Shown: positions 42,551 through 50,617 of the stretch, piece by piece
Layout of the letters: the number at the start of each line of letters is the position of its first letter
Position numbering within the stretch: the first letter of the stretch is position 1
DNA from: Actinomycetota bacterium
GTDB lineage: Bacteria > Actinomycetota > Acidimicrobiia > Acidimicrobiales > AC-14
Assembly: GCA_040754375.1 (NCBI GenBank)
Contig: JBFMCT010000009.1
Span: forward strand, 26,560-90,559
DNA: 64,000 nt
Direction: 5' to 3'
Made by a program: the position numbers and the translations under genes
Notes under the pieces: generated by a model
What the model saw: only the letters and a program-made list of their open reading frames with translations
Told to the model about the DNA's origin: nothing
Databases searched by the model: none

Positions 42551-42913
42551 ATGACCGAGGCTGACTTCGTTCGGTCGCTCGTTGACGAGGCACCCGAGAT
42601 CCGAGATCTCATCGACGTGCACCTGAGGGATCAGTCAGGCGAACTCCTGCTGCATCTGTTGGTCGCGGACGTTCGGAGGGTGGCGGTGGACGCGTTCCAA
42701 CGAGGCGACGGCGACCTCCTCCGCCGTCTACTGGACCTTCTCGACCGAGCCCTTCGTGAGGGCGATGAGCTCGTGGAGAACGCCGTAGCCGTGTCCTTCG
42801 TCGAGGACACGGGGTGGTGGGAGCCAGCGATGCGGCCCTTCATCGACGCCTGGCCAGCCGCCCTCCGAGCTGAGGCCCTGCGCCAACAGAGCAGCGATCC
42901 GCCGCGTCCTTGA
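42551..42913 (+). CDS. Small acidic helical protein of unknown function
   Basis: A 120-aa protein with patterned hydrophobic heptads (LLHLLVADVRRVAVDAF, LLRRLLDLLDRAL) and a conserved-looking WWEPAMRPF tail. It resembles small actinobacterial proteins of the F-V-x-x-L-V-x-x-x-P-E-I-R-x-L-I-D-x-H-L type found near mobile or toxin loci, but I cannot give a family name with certainty. ATG at 42551; a longer in-frame ATG upstream (42518) is possible. It is convergent with the TcmP gene, 14 bp apart, and marks the left side of the accessory block. Confidence 0.6.
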   Translation: MTEADFVRSLVDEAPEIRDLIDVHLRDQSGELLLHLLVADVRRVAVDAFQRGDGDLLRRLLDLLDRALREGDELVENAVAVSFVEDTGWWEPAMRPFIDAWPAALRAEALRQQSSDPPRP

Positions 42914-42927
42914 GCGGTAGCCGCCCG

Positions 42928-43914
42928 CTATTCGGGATCAGTGGAGCCGTAGGGCAGCCACGGTTCGGAGTGGATGTAGAGACGCTCCCGCGGCCCTCGT
43001 GGTCGCGCGGCGGCCACCTCGAACTTCTCGCCGAACAGACTCTGCACGCCGGCCTCCTGCTCGGCCAGCCGCTCCCGGCGATGTCGAGCCTCCTGCCGCA
43101 TCCGTGGGAACTCGTCGGCTGCCGCGTTGTACAGATCGGTCATGATCCGGTCACCAGCCGGGTGATCGGTTGCGAAGATCATGTGGTAGATGGAATGCCC
43201 GCGCTCGTTGAAGATCTCGAGCGGGTGAGTGCGGCGGTAGCCGAGGATGTGCTGGAGCCGCCATCGCATCAGGTTGACGTACTCCTCGCGAGCGTCGCTC
43301 GGATCGAGCATTCCTGTGACTCGAGCCTCGTAGATGGCTCGCCACTGGCCGGTCCCGTACATGCGGTCGAGCTTCTCGGCGTCGACATCGCGGACCGTGC
43401 CGTCGGTGCGCAGCGTGCGGATGAACATCCCCGCTGCCAGGAGCAGCCAGATCTCAGGTTTCGTGAGCGTCGGCTTCTTGAACTTCGAGATCGCCTCGAG
43501 CGTTGACCAATGGACATCGGGGCCGTTCGGATCGACGAAGGCGAACGTTGGTGCCCAGTTGACCGACGACAGCGAGGCGAGCGCCGCCCCGATGGTCACG
43601 TTGCAGTCGCCTGGCACCACCTCGAAATCGCGGTCGCCGAAGTCGGCCGCCAGGGAAGAACGAAGGCGCGAGGCAAACGGCTCGAGTTCGAAGAAGCGCA
43701 AACGACTGAACGGTGAGTCGGTCGTCGCCAGCGCGATGCGCGCTGAGCCATCCAGGTCGGCTTCGGTCAGCCGCTCCCGGTTCTGTGGCTGACCCCCGAA
43801 CAGGTCGAGATACAGGATCTCGGGCTGACCCTTCGATGCCGTCGTGAAGGCGTCGAGGTAGCGGCGCAGCAGGTCGAGCTTCCCGCGGGTCCAGAAGCCC
43901 CAGTACCGGGCCAT
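42928..43914 (-). CDS. tcmP: Three-Cys-motif partner protein TcmP
   Basis: A 328-aa protein of the TcmP family, always described next to a three-Cys (Gp37/Gp68-like) protein; its function is unknown. Family features: an N-terminal W-T-R-G-K-L-D-L-L-R-R-Y-L-D-A-F, then ILYLDLFGGQPQNRE (methyltransferase-like G-x-G loop region), RLRFFELEPFASRL and PTFAFVDPNGPDVHWSTL, suggesting a SAM-methyltransferase-like fold. The start ATG (43914) is 3 bp after the stop of the three-Cys gene, so they form an operon. It is part of an integrase-associated island. I infer nucleic-acid or nucleotide modification but there is no proof. Confidence 0.85.
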   Translation of the reverse strand: MARYWGFWTRGKLDLLRRYLDAFTTASKGQPEILYLDLFGGQPQNRERLTEADLDGSARIALATTDSPFSRLRFFELEPFASRLRSSLAADFGDRDFEVVPGDCNVTIGAALASLSSVNWAPTFAFVDPNGPDVHWSTLEAISKFKKPTLTKPEIWLLLAAGMFIRTLRTDGTVRDVDAEKLDRMYGTGQWRAIYEARVTGMLDPSDAREEYVNLMRWRLQHILGYRRTHPLEIFNERGHSIYHMIFATDHPAGDRIMTDLYNAAADEFPRMRQEARHRRERLAEQEAGVQSLFGEKFEVAAARPRGPRERLYIHSEPWLPYGSTDPE

Positions 43915-43916
43915 CG

Positions 43917-44663
43917 TCAGGCTCCGATGAGCGCCGGCATCTCGTCGTAGGTGTGACCGGCGAGCGTGCGGCCACCAGCTTTCGGCGTAGGTCCACCCCA
44001 CTGCTTGAAGAAGAACGGCACCCCAGCGGCGGCGCACTGGTCGCGGAGGTCGAGGACCCATCCTTCCTCCATCGGGCGGGCCTGGGGGCCGCTCTCACCG
44101 CCGGCGATGAGCCAGTGGATGCCGTCGAGGTCGAGTTTCTCGAGCGGGCCGAGGAGCGGCTCTGCGCTGACGAACCGGATAGCCGCGTCGACATGTCGGA
44201 GGTGGTCGAGCCGGAAGCGGTACCTGCTGCTCTCGACACTGACACCCATCCAGAGGTTCGGGGGCCAGTCGAGCTTCGGTCCGAGGCTGGCGAGCCGCTT
44301 CGAGCGCTTCGTGAGCACCTGGTACTGGTGCTGCGGCGTGTCGGCGATGACCTCGAAGACCTGCCGGATGTAGGTCTCGGGAACGTCTTGGTGGAACAGG
44401 TCGCTCATCGAGTTCACGAAGATGACCCGGGGTGAAATCCACGACCGGGGGATCTCGAGCGTGTCGGGGTGGAGCGTGAGACCGAAGCCCGGTCCGCTCG
44501 TGCGGGGGTCACCATCGTTCTGGTACTTCGCCTGGCCCATCGCCTTCAGGCGCTTCGACAGAGTGAGGGCGTAGCAGTTATCGCAGCCCGGCGAGGTCTT
44601 GTCGCAGCCGGTGGTCGGGTTCCACGTGGCCTCGGTCCACTCGATGGCGCTGCGGTCTCCCAT
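43917..44663 (-). CDS. Three-Cys-motif Gp37/Gp68-like protein (DUF5131), TcmP partner
   Basis: A 248-aa protein of the phage Gp37/Gp68 family. The signature Cys cluster is TTGCDKTSPGCDNCYA (C-x6-C-x2-C) near residue 18, which resembles the [4Fe-4S] sites of radical-SAM-like proteins. Further family blocks: VIFVNSMSDLFHQDVP, YQVLTKRSKRL, WMGVSVES, FVSAEPLLGPL, WLIAGGESG and FFFKQWGG. ATG at 44663. First gene of the three-Cys/TcmP operon, directly downstream of a decayed tyrosine integrase on the same strand. Catalysis is unknown; oxidative or methyl chemistry on nucleic acid is speculative. Confidence 0.87.
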   Translation of the reverse strand: MGDRSAIEWTEATWNPTTGCDKTSPGCDNCYALTLSKRLKAMGQAKYQNDGDPRTSGPGFGLTLHPDTLEIPRSWISPRVIFVNSMSDLFHQDVPETYIRQVFEVIADTPQHQYQVLTKRSKRLASLGPKLDWPPNLWMGVSVESSRYRFRLDHLRHVDAAIRFVSAEPLLGPLEKLDLDGIHWLIAGGESGPQARPMEEGWVLDLRDQCAAAGVPFFFKQWGGPTPKAGGRTLAGHTYDEMPALIGA

Positions 44664-44734
44664 GGGTGCTCCCTCTCGCTCCACTCGTCGTGCTGGTCGA
44701 TCGGCGTGGATCCCGCGGCGGGAGTGCTGGAACC

Positions 44735-45240
44735 TCATCGAGGTCGCCGACTTGCAAGGTCATCGTACGCGGGGGCAGTGACATGTTCGGGGCGTTGCCC
44801 GGCCAGCAGCCGGTCCACGGCCTTGCGAGCCATGTAGCTGGGGGCGAGGTCCTGTTGCAGCTTGCGCAGCCACGCCTGGATGACCGACGGCTTGATGCTG
44901 CGCAGCTCGCGGTGGCCGAAGTGGCGGCTGGCGTGGAGGCGGAGCCGTAGCTCGGTGGCCTCCCGAGAGCTCTCGTCGAAGGTCTGGGCGGCGAGCCAGC
45001 GCTCGGCGGACTCGGCGAAGGTGACCCTGCCGGCGGCTGGATCGACGTAGGCGCCCCGCAGCACGTCGGCTCGGACGGTGACGACGAAGCGTTCGGCATC
45101 CTGCTCGCGGGCGAAGGTGCGCGCTCGTGGCCGTTGGGGTCGAGGTAGCGGGCCTGCCAGCGGTTCCCCTTGCCGTACCGGCCGGTGCGGACCCGCCGGC
45201 CGGCGACGGTCTTCTCCCACAGGTCCTGGACGTGTGCCAC
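44735..45240 (-). pseudogene. Tyrosine-recombinase/phage integrase, frameshifted and truncated
   Basis: From a GTG at 45240 the frame gives an integrase-like N-terminus (QDLWEKTVAGRRVRTGRYG, RWQARYLDPNGHER). Near 45115-45125 the homology passes into another frame (TFAREQDAERFVV, then FAESAERWLAAQTF and RLHASRHFGHRELRSIKPSVIQAWL: the core-binding SAM-like domain), which stops at 44735. The whole catalytic domain (R-H-R-Y) is absent; after LAPSYM the sequence continues with RKAVDRLLAG, perhaps an ancestral C-terminal tail joined by deletion. The remnant supports past mobility of this block. Confidence 0.78.
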
Positions 45241-45365
45241 CGGGCCTCCTCGGTGACGGCACAGCGGCGCCGGACGCGGCTCTGCAGACGGGAGGCCTCC
45301 CAGGTGTCCAGCGGGCCGGGGAAGGCAACCGGCTCTGTCTTCCTACTTAGAGTACGATAGCTGTC

Positions 45366-45611
45366 GTGGCGGTGTCGAAGGTGTCGCTGAGCATCGACGA
45401 GGACGTGCTGGCCGAGGCCCGCGCCCGAGCGGGGCGCCGTGAGCTGTCGTCGTACGTGAACGAGGCGCTGCGCCGCCAGCTCCAGCGGGACCGGCTCGCC
45501 GAGCTGGTCGCAGCGATGGAGGCGGAGTCAGGTCCGGTCCCGGACGAGGTGATGGAGGAGGCGCGCCGGCTGTGGCGAGGGCCCGACGCCAAGCGCCGCC
45601 GCAGCGCCTGA
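45366..45611 (+). CDS. Ribbon-helix-helix antitoxin (VapB-like)
   Basis: An 81-aa antitoxin. The N-terminal RHH is KVSLSIDEDVLAEARARAGRRELSSYVNEALRRQL; the C-terminal acidic tail (VPDEVMEEARRLW) should bind the toxin. GTG at 45366. Its 3' end overlaps the PIN gene by 40 nt. An imperfect palindrome CGATAGCTGTCG sits across the start (45356-45367) and could be the autoregulatory site. Confidence 0.85.
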   Translation: MAVSKVSLSIDEDVLAEARARAGRRELSSYVNEALRRQLQRDRLAELVAAMEAESGPVPDEVMEEARRLWRGPDAKRRRSA

Positions 45612-45985
45612 TCCTCGACGCCGGCGCCGTCATCGGCCTGTCCCGGGCCGATGTGCGCGCCCGGGCCGCGCTGACGGCTGCGCTCGAGGCCGGTGCGGAG
45701 GTGTCGGTCCCTGCGGTGGTGGTGGCCGAGACCGTCCGAGGTGGGCCAGCCGACGCGCCCGTCAACCGGGTGCTCAAGGCCGTCGGTGAGATCGACGCTA
45801 CGGACGAGCCCGTCGGGCGGACAGCGGGGCGGCTCCTCGGGGGTACCGGGTCGACGGCGACCGTCGATGCCGTCGTGGTCGCCACCGCGACCGAAGCAGG
45901 GGGCGCCGTGATCCTGACCGGGGATGCTGGTGACCTCGGTGTGCTCGCGGCCGACGAGCCGCAGGTGGTCATCGCGCCCGTGTGA
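45572..45985 (+). CDS. PIN-domain toxin (VapC-like)
   Basis: A 137-aa predicted ribonuclease. PIN acids: Asp in LILDAGAVIGL, Glu in VVVAETVRGG, Asp in STATVDAVVVATA and Asp in ILTGDAGDLGVLA. It overlaps the antitoxin gene by 40 nt in a different frame, so production is coupled. A GTG at 45572 gives a basic N-terminal extension (ARARRQAPP) before the first strand; an internal start is possible. Confidence 0.82.
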   Translation: MARARRQAPPQRLILDAGAVIGLSRADVRARAALTAALEAGAEVSVPAVVVAETVRGGPADAPVNRVLKAVGEIDATDEPVGRTAGRLLGGTGSTATVDAVVVATATEAGGAVILTGDAGDLGVLAADEPQVVIAPV

Positions 45986-46106
45986 GTCAAGGCTGGCAGC
46001 CCACCGGCGATGGCGCCGACGCGGCGCTACTACCGCCATTGTGGCGCCAAGCCGTGCGACGACTCCCGGCCGCCCCCCGTGGCTACCGACGGGCGGCAGG
46101 TGGTCG

Positions 46107-46676
46107 CTAGCCGCCGGGATCGCGGTGGACGTGAGTTCTCTGGCCGTCGCGGTCGAAGATCATGAGGACCTCGGCGGGCCCGTCGACGGCGGTGAGGGCG
46201 TGGGGCGTCATGGTGGCGAACTCGGCGGCCTCGCCCGACTCGACGGTGATGGCGCGTTCGCCCAGCAACAGGCGCACCCGCCCGTCGAGGACGAAGAACC
46301 AGTCGTGGCCGGGGTGCACCCGCGGCTCGGGCGGCCGGCGGGTGGGCCGCAGCCGCATCTTGACGGCGATCGTGCTGCCGGTGGGGCGGCTGAGCACCCA
46401 GGTCGTCCGGTGCCCCGACGTGGTCGGGGTCGGGCGGATGACCACGTCGTCGTCACTGCTCACGTCGAGCAGGGAGTCGAGGCCCACCTGGAGGGCGGCC
46501 GCAAGGGGGAGCAGCACGTCGAGGCTGATGGTCCGCTTGCCGGTCTCGACACGGCTGATGGTTGACGGGCTGAGGTTCGACCTGGCCGCGACGTCGTCGA
46601 GGGAGAGGCCGAGGCTGTGGCGCAAGCTGCGCAGCCGGGTGCGTACCACCTGCTCGATATCGTTCGGCTCGGCCAT
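46107..46676 (-). CDS. XRE-family regulator with cupin sensor domain
   Basis: A 189-aa regulator. Residues about 8-65 are an HTH_3 domain (VRTRLRSLRHSLGLSLDDVAARSNLSPSTISRVETGKRTI); residues 115-185 are a cupin (HPGHDWFFVLDGRVRLLLGERAITVESGEAAEFATMTPHAL). Such proteins bind small ligands through the cupin barrel. ATG at 46676, reading away from the oxidoreductase-methyltransferase gene with a perfect palindrome in the gap. It is most likely the dedicated repressor or activator of that neighbour. Confidence 0.9.
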   Translation of the reverse strand: MAEPNDIEQVVRTRLRSLRHSLGLSLDDVAARSNLSPSTISRVETGKRTISLDVLLPLAAALQVGLDSLLDVSSDDDVVIRPTPTTSGHRTTWVLSRPTGSTIAVKMRLRPTRRPPEPRVHPGHDWFFVLDGRVRLLLGERAITVESGEAAEFATMTPHALTAVDGPAEVLMIFDRDGQRTHVHRDPGG

Positions 46677-46692
46677 CGTCCCCCCTCGGGCG

Positions 46693-46711
46693 GCTTGCGA
46701 ATACCGCAAGC
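46693..46711. promoter_or_regulatory. Perfect 19-bp palindrome GCTTGCG-AATAC-CGCAAGC
   Basis: Seven-bp arms match exactly around AATAC, midway in the 75-bp gap between the XRE-cupin and oxidoreductase genes. This is a very likely operator for the XRE-cupin protein. Confidence 0.72.
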
Positions 46712-46751
46712 TAGCATGCGTATCGTGTGGGAAGTCGCTACTGTGGCGACG

Positions 46752-48335
46752 ATGAGCGAACACACCGGCCGCACCGTCGTGCGGCACTGCGACGTTGCTG
46801 TCGTCGGGGGCTCGGCGGCCGGGCTGGCGGCCGCCCTCCAGCTCGGGCGCCAGCGCCGGTCGGTGATCGTGGTCGACGCCGGTCAGCCTCGTAATGCCCC
46901 GGCGGCCCACATGCACGGCTACCTCGGCCACGAGGGCCTCGCACCCACCGAGCTGACCAGGTTGGGGCGGGAGGAGGTGCGCAGCTACGGGGTGGAGGTG
47001 CTCGACGGCCGAGCGGAGCGCGTCACCCGGGTGGACGACGACTGCTTCGGGGTCGAGCTGGCCGGTGGCCACACCCTCGTCGCTCGCCGGGTGGTGGCGG
47101 CCACCGGCTTGGTCGACGAACTGCCCGACGTCGAGGGCCTGGCCCGCCACTGGGGCGGCGACATCATCCACTGCCCGTTCTGCCACGGGTTCGAGGCCCG
47201 TGACCGGCGCATCGTCCAGATCGTCACCCACGAGCGGGGCCTTCACGTCGCCGTGCTGTTCCGCCAGCTCAGCGACCGGCTCACCCTCGTGGTGACCGAC
47301 GAAGAGGCGGCTACCAGCCCAGAGATCGACCGGCTACGGGGCTCGGGGGTGGAGGTTGTCACCGGGCAGGTGCAGGCCGTCGTGACCGGTGACGACGGGC
47401 ACGTCGCGGGCGTCGAGCTGGCCGGCGGCGGGGCCATCGAGGCCGACGTAGTGGTGGTCACCCCCCGGTTCAGGGCCAACGTCGGGCCCTTCCTGCCGCT
47501 CGGGGTACGACCCAGCCCTCACCCGAGCGGGATGGGTGAGGCCTTGGAGGTCGACGACACCGGGGCGACCGCCGTCCCCGGGCTGTACGCCGCCGGCAAC
47601 CTGACCGATCCCAGCCAGCAGGTGCTGCACGCCGCCGCCGCGGGCAGTCGGGTGGGCGCCGTGGTCAGCTTCAGCCTGGCCGACGAGGACGTACGGGCGG
47701 CCGCCCGCCCGGGTGCCAACGAGGCCGACTGGGAACACCGCTACGGCGGCGACCAACTGTGGAGCGGCAACGCCAACGGCACGCTCGTCGGGCAGGCTCG
47801 CACGCTCGTGCCAGGTCGCGCCCTCGACGTGGGCGCCGGCGAGGGAGCCGACGCCATATGGCTGGCCGAGCAGGGCTGGAGAGTGACCGCCAGCGACATC
47901 TCCCGGCGAGCGCTCGACCGTGCCGCCGCCGAGGCGGACCGCCGCGGCCTGCGGGTCGAGTTCCGCCCGGCGGACGCGAACTCGCCGGGGGCGTTCGAGG
48001 CGGGCGCCTTCGACCTCGTGTCGGCCCAGTACGCCTCGATCCCGCGCACCCCCGACTATCGGGCTGTCCACAACCTGGCGGGTGCCGTGTGCCCGGGTGG
48101 GACGCTGCTCGTGGTCAGCCACGACCTCGAGCCGATGCGGGCCCCGATCGACACGGCCACCCACAGCCGGGCGTTCGATCCCGACGCTTTCGTGCGCGTC
48201 GAGGACTTCTTGGCGGTGCTCAACCCTTCCCCGGACTGGGACGTCGAGGTCCACGAGAAGCGGCCTCGTCCATCCGGCGCCGCCTCCGCGTCTCACCACG
48301 TGGACGACGTGGTGCTCCGCGCCCGCCGGCGATGA
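46752..48335 (+). CDS. FAD-dependent (thioredoxin-reductase-like) oxidoreductase fused to a SAM methyltransferase
   Basis: A 527-aa fusion. Residues about 8-310 form a TrxR-type flavoprotein: FAD motif VAVVGGSAAGLAAALQLGRQ, a redox Cys pair in HCPFCHGFEARD (C-P-F-C) and the C-terminal FAD motif TAVPGLYAAGN. Residues about 325-527 form a class I methyltransferase (ALDVGAGEGADAIWLAEQG, VTASDISRRALDRA, FDLVSAQYASI, GGTLLVVSHD). The flavin half usually acts on thiols or small redox molecules; the methyltransferase could act on the product, for example a thiol or thiopurine-like substrate (inference). ATG at 46752; an in-frame ATG at 46713 overlaps the spacer after the palindrome. Confidence 0.88.
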   Translation: MSEHTGRTVVRHCDVAVVGGSAAGLAAALQLGRQRRSVIVVDAGQPRNAPAAHMHGYLGHEGLAPTELTRLGREEVRSYGVEVLDGRAERVTRVDDDCFGVELAGGHTLVARRVVAATGLVDELPDVEGLARHWGGDIIHCPFCHGFEARDRRIVQIVTHERGLHVAVLFRQLSDRLTLVVTDEEAATSPEIDRLRGSGVEVVTGQVQAVVTGDDGHVAGVELAGGGAIEADVVVVTPRFRANVGPFLPLGVRPSPHPSGMGEALEVDDTGATAVPGLYAAGNLTDPSQQVLHAAAAGSRVGAVVSFSLADEDVRAAARPGANEADWEHRYGGDQLWSGNANGTLVGQARTLVPGRALDVGAGEGADAIWLAEQGWRVTASDISRRALDRAAAEADRRGLRVEFRPADANSPGAFEAGAFDLVSAQYASIPRTPDYRAVHNLAGAVCPGGTLLVVSHDLEPMRAPIDTATHSRAFDPDAFVRVEDFLAVLNPSPDWDVEVHEKRPRPSGAASASHHVDDVVLRARRR

Positions 48336-48648
48336 CTACAAGCGGGGCCCAGACGGGTAGGAGCTCCCCCTCAACGGCGGCCCGACATGACGCCCTCCAG
48401 CGGGCGCTGGGTCTCTCCACCGCCGCGCCCCCCCGTCATCCCTGGCGTGTTGCTCGTCGCTACCGGCTCAACGGAGGCGCGCAGGGAGCGCCGTTCGCGG
48501 TGCGGGACGATGAAAGCACGCGTCGCCTGCTCGGCTGAACCGACGGCTCGATCGGCGGGCCCGGATGCACTGATGGCCCGGCTCCCGCCGTAGCCTTCAG
48601 CGATGCCCGAGACCTTCGCCGGTCTTCCGCCGACCACCCAGCTGTCCA
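48336..48648. other. Intergenic stretch without a recognisable gene
   Basis: Between the fusion gene and the next orphan. Frames are open by composition, but none has family signatures or a convincing start. Part of it (48603-48648) may encode the lost N-terminus of the next gene. Confidence 0.5.
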
Positions 48649-49155
48649 GTGGCCAGGAGGCTTTCCTGGACGAGGCCAGGCGCATGGTCGCACACCTCGG
48701 CGCGCCCTGTTTCGCAGTATGTGCGCACTTCGGCTCGCGTCGAGCGGTTCCGAGGGAGCGATCAGCTCATCCTCGCCCTGACAAACCCGGTGAACGCCAT
48801 CACGGTCGAGGCTTCCGTCAGCGCCAGCGAGATCATCATCGACATGAGCCAGGCAGATCGCTGGCGCTACCACTGGCACTTCGCACCTACGTGGAATGAC
48901 GTCTACGGCGCGGTCCCCGACCGCTCCTGGTTGAGTCTTGCTGTCGACTTCGTTTCTGACTTGCTACTCGGAGAGGTGCGAGTGTGCTCGACGTATCGGG
49001 GCGATGACCTCGTCAAGATCCATGTCGAAGTCATCAGCGCTGAAGGCGAGCCCATCGTAAGCGGAACCGCTGGCTTCCCGACGGCGGCGGGACTCAAGTT
49101 CTGGCGCGAGCGCCGTTACGAAGAGGCGACGGTTCGCCTCCTGCTGAGGGGCTAG
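48649..49155 (+). CDS. Unrecognised protein; start uncertain, possible upstream frameshift
   Basis: The convincing part is the C-terminal ~135 residues (SDQLILALTNPVNAITVEASV, then WHFAPTWNDVYGAV, LSLAVDFVSDLLLGEV and IHVEVISAEGEPIVS), with alternating hydrophobic residues like a beta-sandwich. The first 25 residues from the ATG look like a shadow. A different frame from an ATG at 48603 gives a plausible N-terminus (PETFAGLPPTTQ, then EAFLDEARRMVAHLGAPCF) that would join near 48735, implying a frameshift. Alternatively translation starts at the GTG at 48721. GC content is lower than in its neighbours, suggesting acquired DNA. No family recognised. Confidence 0.5.
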   Translation: MARRLSWTRPGAWSHTSARPVSQYVRTSARVERFRGSDQLILALTNPVNAITVEASVSASEIIIDMSQADRWRYHWHFAPTWNDVYGAVPDRSWLSLAVDFVSDLLLGEVRVCSTYRGDDLVKIHVEVISAEGEPIVSGTAGFPTAAGLKFWRERRYEEATVRLLLRG

Positions 49156-49267
49156 CCGGCGATCCGGAGCCGTCAGGTCCACCGGTGGAGCAACTGCCAG
49201 CGTGGTCCCCGTTGTCCCCGGGCGGGCGACGACATCGATCCTCCGGCGTGGCAGCGACCGTCGAACC

Positions 49268-49834
49268 TCAGCCTGTGGCTCGGCTGGGTTGGTAGCGCTG
49301 AGCGACCGCGCCCGCCCGGAACTCCTTGCGCTCCACTAGCTCCAGCTCGAGCCGTTTGCCCAGCCCGGCGAACAATGTCGGGCCGTGGCCGGCCACGATG
49401 GGGTGAACGACGAGCTCGAACTCGTCGATCAACCCAAGTTCCGCCAAGGCCAGCGGGAGGGTCACGCCCCCTACGTGCAGGCCTTCGCCCGGCTCCCCCT
49501 TGAGCTGCCGGACCGATTCCTCCAGGTCTCCGCCCACGAGCTCCGCGTTCCAGTCGACGTGGTCCAGGGTGCGCGACACGACGTACTTCCTGGCGCCGTC
49601 GATCGCCTGGGCGAACGGGACCATCCAGTCGTCCATCCATGCAGGCCACGTGCCCGTCGGGCCCTGGCGCCATGCCACTTCCATCATCTCGTAGGTCACC
49701 CGACCGAAGAGCAGCGCATCGGCTCGCGCCAGACCTTCAGCGAAGTGGCGATGCAGTTCCTCGTCGGGGCGGAAGACCCGGTGGTCGCAGCAGCCGTCGA
49801 GGGTGACGTTGATCGAATACCGCAGGGGCCTCAC
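49268..49834 (-). CDS. RibD-C/dihydrofolate-reductase-like protein (YyaP/YwjB type)
   Basis: A 188-aa protein of the RibD C-terminal/DHFR-like superfamily. Features: RYSINVTLDGCCDH at the N-terminus, ADALLFGRVTYEMM, a W-P-x-W-M-D-D-W segment, KYVVSRTLDHVDWNAELV, GLHVGGVTLPLALAELGLIDEFELVVHPIVAGHGPTLF. It binds NADPH in related proteins; the substrate is unknown. GTG at 49834. Divergent from the third toxin-antitoxin pair, 109 bp apart. Such genes often occur in variable genome regions. Confidence 0.86.
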   Translation of the reverse strand: MRPLRYSINVTLDGCCDHRVFRPDEELHRHFAEGLARADALLFGRVTYEMMEVAWRQGPTGTWPAWMDDWMVPFAQAIDGARKYVVSRTLDHVDWNAELVGGDLEESVRQLKGEPGEGLHVGGVTLPLALAELGLIDEFELVVHPIVAGHGPTLFAGLGKRLELELVERKEFRAGAVAQRYQPSRATG

Positions 49835-49943
49835 AGGCGCTCTCCCTGGCCTGGTTGGGGTAACGGGTCGACCGTACTCGCAACGGGTGGCGCCGAACGC
49901 CCGTCCAACGGTGCCCACTGTCGTATGCATTACGATCGTGTGC

Positions 49944-50192
49944 ATGGCCCAGGTCGATCGCTTCTCCGTGACGATGCCCCCCGAGGTCGGAGCTGCCGTG
50001 CGCGCCGCGGCCGCTCGGGAAGGCACGAGCGTCTCGAACTGGCTTGGCGGGGCTGCCACCCAGCGCTTGCGGAACGAGCTCCTCGGTGCCGCGCTGGATC
50101 ACTGGGAAGCCGAGCAGGGGCCCTTCAGCGAGGATGAGCTGAACGCCGCGGCAGCCGCCCTGAAGGGAGCCCGACGGCGCGGCGCGGCGTGA
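49944..50192 (+). CDS. Antitoxin of a VapBC-like pair (RHH type)
   Basis: An 82-aa protein with a short RHH-like N-terminus (VDRFSVTMPPEVGAAVRAAAAREGTSVSNWLGGAATQRL) and an acidic helical tail (FSEDELNAAAAAL). The ATG at 49944 is preceded by CGTATGCATTACG and TGTGCATG repeats (49923-49946), probably operator sequence. It overlaps the PIN gene by 4 nt (GTGA). Confidence 0.82.
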   Translation: MAQVDRFSVTMPPEVGAAVRAAAAREGTSVSNWLGGAATQRLRNELLGAALDHWEAEQGPFSEDELNAAAAALKGARRRGAA

Positions 50193-50566
50193 CAGCCGTG
50201 CTCGATGCGGGCGCGCTGATCGCGATCGACAAGCGTGACCGCAGGGTCGGGGCCATGCTGCGTGTGCTCCAGCGCGATGGCGTGCCCCTCCGTACCAGCG
50301 CGGCGGCGCTCGCTCAGGTCTGGCGCGACGGTCGCCGGCAGGCCAACTTGGCGCGGGTCCTTCCCGGGGTCGAGGTCGCCCCTCTGGGCGATGTCGCGGC
50401 CCGGCGAGTGGGCGAGTTGTTCGGAGACAGCGCCTCCACCGACCTCGCGGACGCGCACGTGGCAACCCTGGTAACACCCGGTGCCCTCGTCCTGACCAGT
50501 GACGACAAGGACATCAAGGGGCTCCTACGGGCCCGCGGCGTGAAGGCCCGCATCGTGCACGTGTAG
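50189..50566 (+). CDS. PIN-domain toxin (VapC-like)
   Basis: A 125-aa protein with PIN strand 1 (AVLDAGALIAIDKRD), a middle AQVWRDGRRQA motif where the second acid is replaced by Gln, STDLADAHVAT and LTSDDKDIKGLL. This A-Q-V-W-R-D-G subgroup is recurrent in actinobacteria. GTG start overlapping the antitoxin stop. Third PIN module of the window. Confidence 0.84.
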   Translation: MTAVLDAGALIAIDKRDRRVGAMLRVLQRDGVPLRTSAAALAQVWRDGRRQANLARVLPGVEVAPLGDVAARRVGELFGDSASTDLADAHVATLVTPGALVLTSDDKDIKGLLRARGVKARIVHV

Positions 50567-50617
50567 TGCCGCGACCATCCATCGAGCCCGGCACGGGGGG
50601 CGGCTCGTGGGTGCTCG

